Positions 8,389 through 16,227 are shown, counted from the stretch's first letter. The stretch is 42,607 nucleotides of DNA from Hyphomicrobiales bacterium (GCA_900468625.1 UBUL01000044.1:1-42607); one strand, 5' to 3'. Made by a program: numbers and translations. The notes: a model not told the origin generated them from the sequence alone.

Positions 8389-8468
8389 CGCCCGTCTCCT
8401 TTCGAAGGAGATGATGCTGTTCTGTTTGCCATGGCTATCGATAGGCGGTGCTGAAACATTCATGCGCT

Positions 8469-8497
8469 TTCTACGATGGGCAATGCCGCTTGGATCC
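8469..8497 (-). promoter_or_regulatory. RpoE-type autoregulatory promoter of rpoE-chrR
   Basis: On the minus strand GGATCC (8497-8492), 17 bases, GTAGAA (8474-8469). It differs from the tspO promoters by one base in the -35. It lies head to head with the tspO2 promoter, whose -35 begins 3 bases away. The leader to GTG 8388 would be about 75 bases. Confidence 0.6.
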
Positions 8498-8499
8498 CA

Positions 8500-8528
8500 T
8501 GATCCGATCCAGAAAAATCCACGTATCA
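8500..8528 (+). promoter_or_regulatory. RpoE-type promoter of tspO2
   Basis: TGATCC (8500-8505), 17 bases, GTATCA (8523-8528), about 70 bases before tspO2. It is divergent with the rpoE promoter, so both should be switched on together. Confidence 0.65.
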
Positions 8529-8598
8529 GATTTGAAGAGCAGGAACAAAGGCTTCGGTTTGGCAAACGCCGTGCAGGAAGCGGGCCAGAAGAGAGATT

Positions 8599-9099
8599 AT
8601 GATGCCCCGAAAAACAGTGGACCAACAAAAGCCTTTGGTGAAGGCCGGCCTGGCAGTGATCCCGGTCATCCTGACCCTTCTTCTTGGACAGTGGGCGACC
8701 TTGCCGAACATTGAAGGTTGGTACGCGGGTCTTGCCAAGCCGGCATTCAATCCACCCAATTGGATCTTTGGGCCGGTCTGGACCTGCCTTTATGCACTTA
8801 TGTCCTTTGCGGTCTGGCGGATATGGATACTTCCAGGAGACCAACCGCAAAGACCGCCGGCGCTTATTTGCTTCTATCTGCAACTGGCGCTCAATGCCGC
8901 GTGGTCATGGGCATTCTTTGCGTTACATAGCCCGCTGCTTGGGCTTATCAACATCGTTCTGCAATGGATTTTGGTCCTCCTCACAATCTTCAGGTTTCGC
9001 CTTCTCGACCGAATCGCTAGTTACAGTCTTGTACCTCTCGCTGGTTGGGTTGCTTTCGCGATAGCGCTCAATTTCCAAATTTGGCGGTTAAATATTTGA
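8599..9099 (+). CDS. tspO: TspO/MBR family protein, copy 2
   Basis: 166 aa (or 165 from the second ATG at 8602). Five predicted membrane helices with the family motifs LPNIEGWYAGLAKPAFNPPN, WIFGPVWTCLYALM, LALNAAWSWAFF and AGWVAFAIALNFQIW. It is clearly homologous to copy 1 at 5632-6129 but diverged throughout, so this is an old duplication and not a recent repeat. It is monocistronic, divergent from rpoE, and has its own TGATCC-type promoter. The spacer between the two copies holds the sigma/anti-sigma pair. Confidence 0.92.
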   Translation: MMPRKTVDQQKPLVKAGLAVIPVILTLLLGQWATLPNIEGWYAGLAKPAFNPPNWIFGPVWTCLYALMSFAVWRIWILPGDQPQRPPALICFYLQLALNAAWSWAFFALHSPLLGLINIVLQWILVLLTIFRFRLLDRIASYSLVPLAGWVAFAIALNFQIWRLNI

Positions 9100-9137
9100 A
9101 TGTGCAGGCTATCGCGAATAGAACTCACCCCTGATCC

Positions 9138-9569
9138 TCAGCCATGTGTAAGAGTTCCGACGATACGCGCCGTTATCCATTGCCCGCAACCGGCAGCAAA
9201 GCCTGAGAGGGCCGTTCCCCAAAAAATATCAGCTAAGGTCAGAACGGTCGACCAGTTCTTGAGTGTCGCCTGATTGGTCAGATCATAGGTTGCATAAGCC
9301 GTAAATCCAAGCATCGCGCCGCACACTATCGCAGTCTGCGTCGACTCCCCGATCAACGCAGGTCGGACGGCGAGAACCGCAAGTCCGAAAGCGTAAATCA
9401 CGTAAAAGGCGACGGCGGGCGCGAGCCGGAAGTCCGCTGCCAGCATCTCTCCCATTACAGGTCGGTAAAGACGGTCGGTCATGCTGCTAAGCCAGATAAA
9501 ATCGATGGCGACGAACATAATCAGTGTAACTATATAGGCAACGACGTAGGTTTTCACCACATTCTCCAT
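9138..9569 (-). CDS. DUF2177-family membrane protein
   Basis: 143 aa, four predicted transmembrane helices (first one VVAYIVTLIMFVAIDFIWL). The pattern DFIWL..M..LYRP..GE.L and, near the end, YATYDLTNQATLKNWS followed by DIFWGTALS is typical of the DUF2177 family, whose function is unknown. The start at 9569 is supported by AAGGAAGGG upstream. Last gene of the leftward operon beginning at 13412, 20 bases after the DUF2147 gene. DUF2177 proteins recur near FAD oxidase/DUF1365/Cfa clusters in proteobacteria, from memory of the family. Confidence 0.8.
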   Translation of the reverse strand: MENVVKTYVVAYIVTLIMFVAIDFIWLSSMTDRLYRPVMGEMLAADFRLAPAVAFYVIYAFGLAVLAVRPALIGESTQTAIVCGAMLGFTAYATYDLTNQATLKNWSTVLTLADIFWGTALSGFAAGCGQWITARIVGTLTHG

Positions 9570-9589
9570 AGCGCCCTTCCTTAGGTCGA

Positions 9590-9961
9590 TCAGCGGATGC
9601 GTGTCCAGTCGACACCCCGGCAAATCAGGCCAGCAATAACACAGCCCCTCGTAGACATCCGGTCACCATCCACTTTCACTGTGATCCGGTAGCTCAAATC
9701 ACGTTGGGGATCGAAAGCCTCACCGGAATAGGCGCCATCTTCACTGGGCTTGATCGTCATCACCAGCTTGTCCCCGGCTTTTTCGCTCGGCGTTCCCGGC
9801 TTGATCCAGGTATTGGTCGCACAGATGTCCGATCCGCAGGGGGCAATTCTCACTTTTGCGTTGCCATCCCCTCGCGCCCACTGGCCCTCCATCCCGGCCG
9901 CTTGTGCGTTGCCTGCAAATGCTGCGGTCAGATAGACAATCGCTCCAATCATCGCTCTCAT
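9590..9961 (-). CDS. DUF2147-like exported protein
   Basis: 123 aa with a signal peptide (MRAMIGAIVYLTAAFAGNAQ), then a mature part starting GMEGQWARGDGNAKVRIAPC. The W-(A/R)-GDG-A-VRIAPCG block, the KPSEDG..YSGEAFDPQ strand pair, and the closing CVIAGLICRGVDWTRI match the DUF2147 family of small periplasmic beta-barrel proteins of unknown function. Four cysteines could form two disulfides. AAGGAAA precedes ATG 9961. It sits between Cfa1 and DUF2177 in the five-gene operon. Confidence 0.8.
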   Translation of the reverse strand: MRAMIGAIVYLTAAFAGNAQAAGMEGQWARGDGNAKVRIAPCGSDICATNTWIKPGTPSEKAGDKLVMTIKPSEDGAYSGEAFDPQRDLSYRITVKVDGDRMSTRGCVIAGLICRGVDWTRIR

Positions 9962-9989
9962 GCCCGGATTTCCTTTTGACCGCCGGCCT

Positions 9990-11222
9990 TCATGCGTGTT
10001 CAAGAGTATAAAGTCCGACGTCGATGCTCCCCTCCTCAAAGCCAGCTTCGCAATAACAAAGGTAGTAGTGCCAAAGACGACGGAAACGCTCATCAAAGCC
10101 TAGGGCCGCAACGGTGGCCCAGCGCGCATGAAAACGGGTGCGCCACTCAAGAAGTGTCCGTGCGTAGGATTTGCCGAAACGCTCTCTTGCTGTGAGCCTG
10201 AAGCCTGCCTTTACAACAGCCGCCTCCAATGCGATATCGGAGGGCAGAAAGCCGCCGGGAAAAATATACTTCTGGATGAAATCGGAGCCGCGCCGATAGG
10301 CATCAAAACGCCTTTCATCAATCGAGATCACCTGCAGCACGGCCTTGCCGCCGGGTCTCAAGCAGCGTTTCAGCGTCGAGAAATACTCCTGCCAATAGGT
10401 CTCGCCGACTGCTTCGAACATTTCGATCGAAACGATCCGATCGAAATGCCCATTAAGATCACGGTAATCTTGCAGGAGCAGGTCCACTAGCTCTGTCACG
10501 CCGGCATTTGCGGCCGTCTGCCTTGCCCAGGCAAGCTGTGAGGGTGACAAAGTGATGCCGGTCACTTTTGCCTTGGCACGGGCTGCCATGAATATGGAAA
10601 GAGCACCCCAGCCGCAGCCGATCTCCAAAACACTATCATCACGAGCGAGTTCAAGCTTTTGCAGAATATGGTCAAGTTTCTTTTGCTGGGCAGCTTCGAG
10701 GGTGTCTGTAGAAGTGTCAAAAATTCCCGATGAATAGAGCATCGTCGGATCGAGCCACTGCTTGTAGAATTCGTTGCCGAGATCGTAATGTGCCTCGATG
10801 TTGCGACGGCTGCCATTCTTCGTATTGGCATTGAACAGATGTTTTGCCCTGTTGAAGAGCCGCATCATCGCGCGGCCTTCTATAGCCGGCCCTAACACGT
10901 CATTGTTTTTGACCGCGAAGCGGATGACTGCGGTCAAATCGGGAGTCGTCCAGTCCTCGTCGAGGTAACTCTCCGCAAAGCCGATATCTCCTGCAAGGAT
11001 CAGTCGAGGTAACAAGCGCCAACGCTTAATGTTGATGATAGCCTCTGGGCCCGGCTCAGCGCCGTATTTTTCGACGACCTGCCCTGACGGCATCGAAATC
11101 TTTACGTGGCCGTAGCGAACGTCGCGCATCAGCCTCATGAGAAGCCGACCGATGAAACCAAACCCCTCGGTGCTATCGGACGCACGCGTCGACGCGCAGG
11201 AGAAATCGTCAAATTGGCTCAT
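9990..11222 (-). CDS. cyclopropane-fatty-acyl-phospholipid synthase-like methyltransferase (Cfa1)
   Basis: 410 aa. It has the CFA synthase block HYDLGNEFYKQWLDPTMLYS, the SAM-binding motif VLEIGCGWGALS, MFEAVGE and YIFPGGFLPS. Such enzymes transfer a methyl from SAM onto the double bond of a phospholipid acyl chain at the membrane surface. Compared with E. coli Cfa, two bicarbonate-site residues differ: Cys139 becomes Ser (YSS) and His266 becomes Gln (LQVI), while Glu239 and Tyr317 are kept. A methylated, non-cyclopropane product is therefore possible. The start overlaps the DUF1365 gene end by 14 bases; ATG 11222 is preferred over TTG 11231. Confidence 0.88.
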   Translation of the reverse strand: MSQFDDFSCASTRASDSTEGFGFIGRLLMRLMRDVRYGHVKISMPSGQVVEKYGAEPGPEAIINIKRWRLLPRLILAGDIGFAESYLDEDWTTPDLTAVIRFAVKNNDVLGPAIEGRAMMRLFNRAKHLFNANTKNGSRRNIEAHYDLGNEFYKQWLDPTMLYSSGIFDTSTDTLEAAQQKKLDHILQKLELARDDSVLEIGCGWGALSIFMAARAKAKVTGITLSPSQLAWARQTAANAGVTELVDLLLQDYRDLNGHFDRIVSIEMFEAVGETYWQEYFSTLKRCLRPGGKAVLQVISIDERRFDAYRRGSDFIQKYIFPGGFLPSDIALEAAVVKAGFRLTARERFGKSYARTLLEWRTRFHARWATVAALGFDERFRRLWHYYLCYCEAGFEEGSIDVGLYTLEHA

Positions 11223-12042
11223 GAACTTCAACCTTGGAACTGGGTGTTTTTCCTTCAGCGGGAGAGAGGCGAACGAACGAAACAGGGCTTTCGGGAGGAA
11301 GGGGGCGTACCCGCAATCCGATACCTTTCAGCCAGATCTTCATCGCTTCCCAATGAATGCCTCCGACGACACGAAGCGTCAGAAAAGGGATGGCGAAAAA
11401 TGCCTTTAGCAGTGCGCGGTCCGTAAGCTCGCTGCGACGCGCCAGATGCCTGGCTGTCAATACCGGCCCATCGCGATCGAAAGTCTCGATACGGATGGAA
11501 AGAACGTCGGTGGGTGGCGACACGCGAAACTGATACCGCAGATCCATGTCCATAAAAGGCGAGACATAGAAGGCCTTGTTGCACTGCTGGATAATTTCAG
11601 GCGCATCGCTCGCCTCGACCGGGATCATATAGCCATGCCGCTCACCGAACGTATTGTCCACTTCCCAGAGGATGGCTTTTAGCGACCCATCCTTCGAATA
11701 ACAGAAGAACACGCTGAGAGGATTGAAAGCCCAACCGAACAGTCGGGGCATCGTCAGCAACCGCACCGGACCGCCATCCGGTTCGATACCGGCGCTTCGC
11801 ATATTCCTCTCGACCTGTTTCCTCAGATCGGATCCAGACCGGTCGCCTCGATCCTTGCGATAGAAGGAGAAAAGGTTGAAACGATCGATGGAGAGAAGGC
11901 GGAACCGCCGATCGATCTGGTCAAGCTCATCGAGATCGAGCAGCAGAGAATAGATCCGGTAGCTAAGCCTGTGCTGCTTGGGCCTTACACGAGCATGTGT
12001 GACCAGGCCGGAAAAAAGCGCAGATTGAAGTTCCGCACTCAT
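11209..12042 (-). CDS. DUF1365-family protein
   Basis: 277 aa. Typical blocks: LYSGLVTHARVRP-like start (here LFSGLVTHARVRPKQHRLSY), a histidine-containing N-terminus, LTMPRLFGWAFNPLSVFFCY, and FYVSPFMDMDLRYQFRV. DUF1365 proteins are almost always found between an FAD amine-oxidase-like protein and a Cfa-like methyltransferase, as here, and are presumed to act on membrane lipids, but no reaction is established. The ATG overlaps the stop codon of the oxidase gene by 4 bases (ATGA). The M. tuberculosis neighbour of ufaA1, Rv0448c, is of this type. Confidence 0.9.
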   Translation of the reverse strand: MSAELQSALFSGLVTHARVRPKQHRLSYRIYSLLLDLDELDQIDRRFRLLSIDRFNLFSFYRKDRGDRSGSDLRKQVERNMRSAGIEPDGGPVRLLTMPRLFGWAFNPLSVFFCYSKDGSLKAILWEVDNTFGERHGYMIPVEASDAPEIIQQCNKAFYVSPFMDMDLRYQFRVSPPTDVLSIRIETFDRDGPVLTARHLARRSELTDRALLKAFFAIPFLTLRVVGGIHWEAMKIWLKGIGLRVRPLPPESPVSFVRLSPAEGKTPSSKVEVHEPI

Positions 12043-13412
12043 GCGGTAACCTCCACGCTTGGCAGCAACTTGACAGGCCGGCTAACCGGCTGACGGACGA
12101 TACGACCACTTTCCTGCGAGACTTGCCAGGGCCGCCGAAAGCCACCGAGATCCTCAGCCGCCGCAAGGCCCGCCTGGATGCCATCCTCGTGGAAACCAGA
12201 ACCGAAATGCGCGCCACAAAACCAGATATTGCGGATGCCTTGAAGCGACCAGATTTCCTTCTGTGCGCGATCGGTCTTGAGATCGAAAACTGGATGTTCA
12301 TATATCTCACGGCAGATGACGGTTTCCTCCTTTGGCGCTCGGCGCGGATTGAGGGTGACAAAAGTCGGCGGCGCTAAACCCAGCGGCTGCAGCTTATTCA
12401 TCCAATAGGTGATGGAGGGTTGGCTCGGTCCGTCGCGCGTATCAGCCATATAGTTCCAGCTAGACCAGGCAGCGCGCCGTTTCGGCATGAACGAGACATC
12501 GCTGTGCAGGACCGCTTCGTTGCGCGAATAGCGGAAGGCACCCAGAATACGTCTTTCATCGGTGCTTGCATCCACAAGCATTCGAAGCGCCTGGTCGGCA
12601 TGGGTGGCAATCACGACATCGTCGAAAGCGTGATGGCCGCCGGTACTGTCCTCAAGCTCTACGCCTTGTGGTCCGCGTCTTATCGCCTTCACTGGCGTCG
12701 ATAACCGGATGCGGTCGGCAAAGCCGTGGGTCATGCGGGCAATGTATTCGCGGCTGCCGCCCCTCACAGTGCGCCAAATCGGCCGATCCCATAGATTGAG
12801 CAAGCCATGATTGTTACAGAAGCGGACAAAACTTGCCGCTGGATAAGCGCCGATCTCCATCGCAGGAGTAGACCAGATCGCCGCGGCCATGGGGTAGAGA
12901 TGGTCGTCGCGAAATGCGCGACCATAGCCGTTGCATGAGAGATAGTCATCAAGGGAGATGCCATCCGTGTCGAGCAAGTCCCGCGGGGCATTGCGATAAA
13001 AGCGCACCAGATCGCGCATCATCGACCAGAAACGGGGGCGGACAATGTTCGATTTCTGCGCGAAGAGACCGAGGCCCGTGCCACCGGAATATTCGAAGGC
13101 ACCATCATTGATCGAAACGGCAAAAGACATATTGGATGCAGCCGTTGGAACGTCGAGTGTGCGGAACAAGGCCGTTAAGTTGGGATATGTAACCTCGTTG
13201 TAGACTATGAAACCGGTATCGACGGATACAGGACCCGCGGCGCTTTCGAATGTCACCGTATTACTATGGCCGCCGAGCCGATCGCTTGCTTCGAATACAG
13301 TCACGTCATGGCGATTTGAGAGAAGCCAAGCTGCCGACAGTCCCGAAATGCCACTTCCTATAACTGCAATGTTAAGTCGACGGCTGCCGTCGTTTCGATC
13401 GTATCGACCCAT
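12039..13412 (-). CDS. FAD-dependent amine-oxidase-like protein, possible fatty-acid-modifying flavoenzyme
   Basis: 457 aa. The N-terminal FAD-binding motif IAVIGSGISGLSAAWLL is followed by VTVFEASDRLGGHSNTV, and a C-terminal FAD-binding block IWFCGAHFGSGFHEDGIQAG is present. The frame is open to 13514 but the family start and a GGGAGACC upstream favour ATG 13412, which also leaves a leader of about 40 bases after the promoter at 13485-13457. Despite its superfamily name, its neighbours (DUF1365, Cfa-like) point to lipid oxidation or desaturation. In R. sphaeroides a flavoprotein of this kind is linked to furan fatty-acid synthesis (from memory). First gene of the leftward operon. Confidence 0.88.
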   Translation of the reverse strand: MGRYDRNDGSRRLNIAVIGSGISGLSAAWLLSNRHDVTVFEASDRLGGHSNTVTFESAAGPVSVDTGFIVYNEVTYPNLTALFRTLDVPTAASNMSFAVSINDGAFEYSGGTGLGLFAQKSNIVRPRFWSMMRDLVRFYRNAPRDLLDTDGISLDDYLSCNGYGRAFRDDHLYPMAAAIWSTPAMEIGAYPAASFVRFCNNHGLLNLWDRPIWRTVRGGSREYIARMTHGFADRIRLSTPVKAIRRGPQGVELEDSTGGHHAFDDVVIATHADQALRMLVDASTDERRILGAFRYSRNEAVLHSDVSFMPKRRAAWSSWNYMADTRDGPSQPSITYWMNKLQPLGLAPPTFVTLNPRRAPKEETVICREIYEHPVFDLKTDRAQKEIWSLQGIRNIWFCGAHFGSGFHEDGIQAGLAAAEDLGGFRRPWQVSQESGRIVRQPVSRPVKLLPSVEVTA

Positions 13413-13456
13413 CAAATACCCCCGGTCTCCCGCAACAAGCTCTCGGCTTTCAAGAC

Positions 13457-13485
13457 AGATACGGAGGTAGGCGACCGCCGGTTTC
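13457..13485 (-). promoter_or_regulatory. ECF-type promoter of the oxidase-DUF1365-Cfa operon
   Basis: On the minus strand GAAACC (13485-13480), 17 bases, GTATCT (13462-13457). The -10 and spacer equal those of the TGATCC promoters. The -35 differs, but is identical in the divergent promoter at 13515. The start codon lies about 45 bases downstream. Confidence 0.5.
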
Positions 13486-13514
13486 GCACGACGTGAGATT
13501 TTTTCCAGCAGCAC

Positions 13515-13543
13515 GAAACCAGTTCAAAGGACCGTCCGTAAAT
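13515..13543 (+). promoter_or_regulatory. ECF-type promoter of the DUF1295-methyltransferase operon
   Basis: GAAACC (13515-13520), 17 bases, GTAAAT (13538-13543), 40 bases before ATG 13585. It has the same -35 hexamer and spacer as its divergent partner at 13457-13485. Confidence 0.5.
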
Positions 13544-13584
13544 AACGTATCGCGACACAAAAGCGCATCAATGCGAGCAAACGG

Positions 13585-14385
13585 ATGGATTTGTTTCTCC
13601 TAGCAATCGTGGCAGCCGGCATATCGCTGGCGATGGCCGGAGCCTGGATCGTGCAGCGTACAACCGGCATGAGCGGCTGGATCGACACCATTTGGTCTGC
13701 GGCCGTCGGCTTGGGCGGCATCTTCACTGCCGGCTGTGCAGAAGGCCCATTCTCGCGCCGGATGACCGTGATAATCATCGTGGCAGCCTGGGCGCTGCGG
13801 CTCGCCGGGCATATTGGAGTTCGCACCAAAGGCGGCGGAGAAGATCCACGTTATGCCAAACTGATGAAGGACTGGGGCGCCGGTGCCAGCTCGCGGCTCT
13901 TTATCTTTCTGCAGGTTCAGGCGCTTGCGGCTTTCGTCCTCGTATTCGCCATCTATCTCGCGGCGATCAATGACAAGGCCTATCCGGTGGTAACGGATTT
14001 CCTGGCCGTGTTGCTTTCCGCCACAGCCCTCGCTGGGGAGACGCTTTCCGATGCGCAGCTTTCTCGATTTCGCAGAAGGCCAGAAGCCAAGACTGAGGTC
14101 TGCGAGACGGGGTTGTGGCGTTATTCCCGCCATCCCAACTATTTTTTCGAATGGCTGTTCTGGTGCTGCCTGCCGCTATTTGCCGTTGCAAGCTCGTCAA
14201 CGAGCTTGTTATCGCTACTTGCACCGGCGTTGATGTATTGGCTGCTGGTGCATGTATCCGGAATTCCCCCGTTGGAAGAGCATATGCTGCGCTCGCGCGG
14301 CGATAAATTTCGTGCACTGCGGAAGCGTGTGAACGCCTTCTTTCCAGGCCCTCGCAAAACCGAATTCGTTTCCCAAGGAGAATAG
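13585..14385 (+). CDS. DUF1295-family membrane protein (steroid 5-alpha-reductase C-terminal-like)
   Basis: 266 aa, about seven hydrophobic segments. The signature RYSRHPNYFFEWLFW, followed by GIPPLEEHML near the C-terminus, is characteristic of DUF1295, a family related to steroid 5-alpha reductases and isoprenylcysteine methyltransferases that act on membrane lipids. The substrate is unknown. Its homologue in M. tuberculosis, Rv0446c, lies between sigK and ufaA1. First gene of the rightward operon, three bases before the methyltransferase gene. Confidence 0.88.
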   Translation: MDLFLLAIVAAGISLAMAGAWIVQRTTGMSGWIDTIWSAAVGLGGIFTAGCAEGPFSRRMTVIIIVAAWALRLAGHIGVRTKGGGEDPRYAKLMKDWGAGASSRLFIFLQVQALAAFVLVFAIYLAAINDKAYPVVTDFLAVLLSATALAGETLSDAQLSRFRRRPEAKTEVCETGLWRYSRHPNYFFEWLFWCCLPLFAVASSSTSLLSLLAPALMYWLLVHVSGIPPLEEHMLRSRGDKFRALRKRVNAFFPGPRKTEFVSQGE

Positions 14386-14388
14386 TCG

Positions 14389-15417
14389 ATGAATATGCTG
14401 GCATTTGCGATCAACGCCGCAGAGCGCGCACCGCTTACGGACAGCATGACGCTGGCTGGGATAGATTTTCTCTGTGCACGCACCAAACACCGTCTGTCGC
14501 TGACTTCGCAAGATGAGGAAAGCGCGTTTGTCGAGGCAATGGGCAGATTTCCGATAGCGACGCACACCGATGAGGCCAACCGACAGCATTATGAAGTCCC
14601 GGCGGAATTCTTCAGCTTAACCCTGGGACCTCAACGAAAATACTCTTGCTGCCTTTATCCATCCGCTCATACGACGCTGGCGGAAGCCGAGACTTATGCA
14701 CTTGCCGACACTGTAGAGCACGCCGAAATCAAGGATGGAAACAGTATCCTGGAACTGGGTTGCGGCTGGGGTTCACTATCCCTCTATCTTGCACAGCAAT
14801 TTCCCAATTCGCGAATTACATCGGTTTCAAACTCCGCCTCGCAGCGCGAATACATTCTCGCCATGTCGCAGAAGCACGATCTCGGCAATCTTACCGTCAT
14901 CACGGCAGATATGAACGACTTTACGACCGATGGAAGCTTTGATCGAGTGATCTCGATCGAGATGTTCGAGCATATGTCCAACTGGCGAACCTTGCTGGAG
15001 CGTGTCCGCGAATGGCTCAATCCGCATGGCAAGCTTTTCCTCCACGTCTTCACTCACAAGGACCGTTCCTATCGCTTCAACCACCAGGATCCGGCCGACT
15101 GGATTGCCCGTCATTTCTTTACCGGCGGCATCATGCCGGCACATGATCTGCCGCGTCGCTTTGCCGATCTGTTTTCAGTCGAAAAGGAATGGCGCTGGTC
15201 GGGGACCCATTATCGCCGAACGGCACTCGACTGGCTCGCCAATTTCGACCGTGAGATCGACCGCATCCAGCCGATCTTCGCTCAGGTCTATGGCAGGGAC
15301 AGCGCGCTTTGGCAGCGCCGCTGGCGGCTCTTTTTCCTCGCCACCGCGGGCCTCTTTGGCCATGACAACGGTGATGTCTGGGGGGTAGGTCATTATCTTC
15401 TGAGGCCAGCGGGATGA
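14389..15417 (+). CDS. Cfa-like / coclaurine-N-methyltransferase-like SAM methyltransferase (Cfa2)
   Basis: 342 aa. SAM motif SILELGCGWGSLSLYLAQ, then MFEHMSNW, KLFLHVFTHKDRSYRF, ARHFFTGGIMPAHDL and HYRRTALDWL. Unlike Cfa1 it keeps Cys (YSCC), Glu-His (MFEH), His (LFLH) and Tyr (HYRR) at the positions of the E. coli Cfa bicarbonate site. It lacks the N-terminal domain of classical Cfa (342 versus about 380-410 aa). AAGGAGA lies before ATG 14389. Likely acyl-chain methyltransferase; a homologue next to the photolyase gene in R. sphaeroides is implicated in methylated or furan fatty acids (from memory). Middle gene of the rightward operon. Confidence 0.85.
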   Translation: MNMLAFAINAAERAPLTDSMTLAGIDFLCARTKHRLSLTSQDEESAFVEAMGRFPIATHTDEANRQHYEVPAEFFSLTLGPQRKYSCCLYPSAHTTLAEAETYALADTVEHAEIKDGNSILELGCGWGSLSLYLAQQFPNSRITSVSNSASQREYILAMSQKHDLGNLTVITADMNDFTTDGSFDRVISIEMFEHMSNWRTLLERVREWLNPHGKLFLHVFTHKDRSYRFNHQDPADWIARHFFTGGIMPAHDLPRRFADLFSVEKEWRWSGTHYRRTALDWLANFDREIDRIQPIFAQVYGRDSALWQRRWRLFFLATAGLFGHDNGDVWGVGHYLLRPAG

Positions 15418-15929
15418 GTCGGCCTGCGCTGGATCCAAGGACCGGAGCAACGGTTACCATTGCCTGGGTCATCATAGCCAATAAACCTTTCTACCCATTT
15501 TACGTCTGGTGGCTGATTGGCGATGGCGTCGGAACGTCAGCCATAACGCTCGCCGCCATTCCCTTTTTTCTGGCGATCCCTCTGGCGGCCAGAAAATCTC
15601 CGTTTAGTGCCCGGCTGGCGCTACCGCTGATCGGCACGGCGGACACCGTATGCGAATCCATCCTGTTCGGGAGGGGTTCCGCAACGCTTCTGTTCCTTGC
15701 ACCGTGCATGGCGCTGGCACTCGTCTCATTCCATCCCATTGAGAAATGGTGGCAGCGGGGCGTTGTTTGCATCATCTTTGTTTGCTTTGTGGCATGCTGG
15801 TGGAGTCTCAAGGAACCCGTTTTCCCATGGACCGGCGACCAAATCGCTACCTTGTCGAGCATCAACGTCTTTGCAATCGCCAGTCTTATGACGCTTATCG
15901 GCATTCGCTATGCTGGCATGTCGTCATAA
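15414..15929 (+). CDS. hypothetical integral membrane protein
   Basis: 171 aa. ATG overlaps the stop codon of the methyltransferase gene (ATGA), so it is translationally coupled. About five hydrophobic segments, including SAITLAAIPFFLAIPLAA and VVCIIFVCFVACWW. I do not recognise the family with certainty. Its fixed place at the end of a stress-driven lipid operon suggests a membrane role. The region after it begins the IS-remnant zone, so the natural end of the operon may be here. Confidence 0.75.
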   Translation: MSRPALDPRTGATVTIAWVIIANKPFYPFYVWWLIGDGVGTSAITLAAIPFFLAIPLAARKSPFSARLALPLIGTADTVCESILFGRGSATLLFLAPCMALALVSFHPIEKWWQRGVVCIIFVCFVACWWSLKEPVFPWTGDQIATLSSINVFAIASLMTLIGIRYAGMSS

Positions 15930-16017
15930 CATGCCTCTTTGGAGCGAGTTAAGCTGTATGCGCCGTCCACGACCCATTGATTTATCAGTTGCAGCAGCTT
16001 GATAGTCTTGCGGGAGG

Positions 16018-16227
16018 GCCGGATGTGAGCTCATACGGAGCGGCAAGACGGGATGTGATGCCCACTGGCGAACATCGATCGCATAAAGCCCTGAACAATC
16101 GCGCGGAGAATTCCCACGTGCCGCTTCGAAAACGAGAACTAATGATGCAGGGCTTCCGATCTGTCGGAGGCTTGCAACGTTTCATCTCGGTTTTTTCCGC
16201 AGTCAGAAATCTCTTCGTCGCACCCAT
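16018..16227 (+). mobile_element. IS6-family transposase remnant (C-terminal third)
   Basis: One frame gives SYGAARRDVMP, then EHRSHKALNNRAENSH, then LQRFISVFSAVRNLF. It parallels the intact transposase at 21484-22200 (SYGAAKREIMP, EHRSHKGLNNRAENSH, LQRFVSIHDPVANLF) and includes the catalytic Glu of the DDE triad. The N-terminal two thirds and the right end are absent. The two copies differ at many residues, so this is a different, older IS6 element. Confidence 0.8.

Noticed and set aside
8389..8883. N-terminal extension of the rpoE frame over the tspO2 start
   Set aside because: It passes through the divergent promoters and the tspO2 coding region, while GTG 8388 has a strong ribosome site and fits the family length.
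9132..9148. TGATCC followed by GTAAGA between tspO2 and DUF2177
   Set aside because: The spacing is only about 10 bases and it lies between two convergent gene ends.
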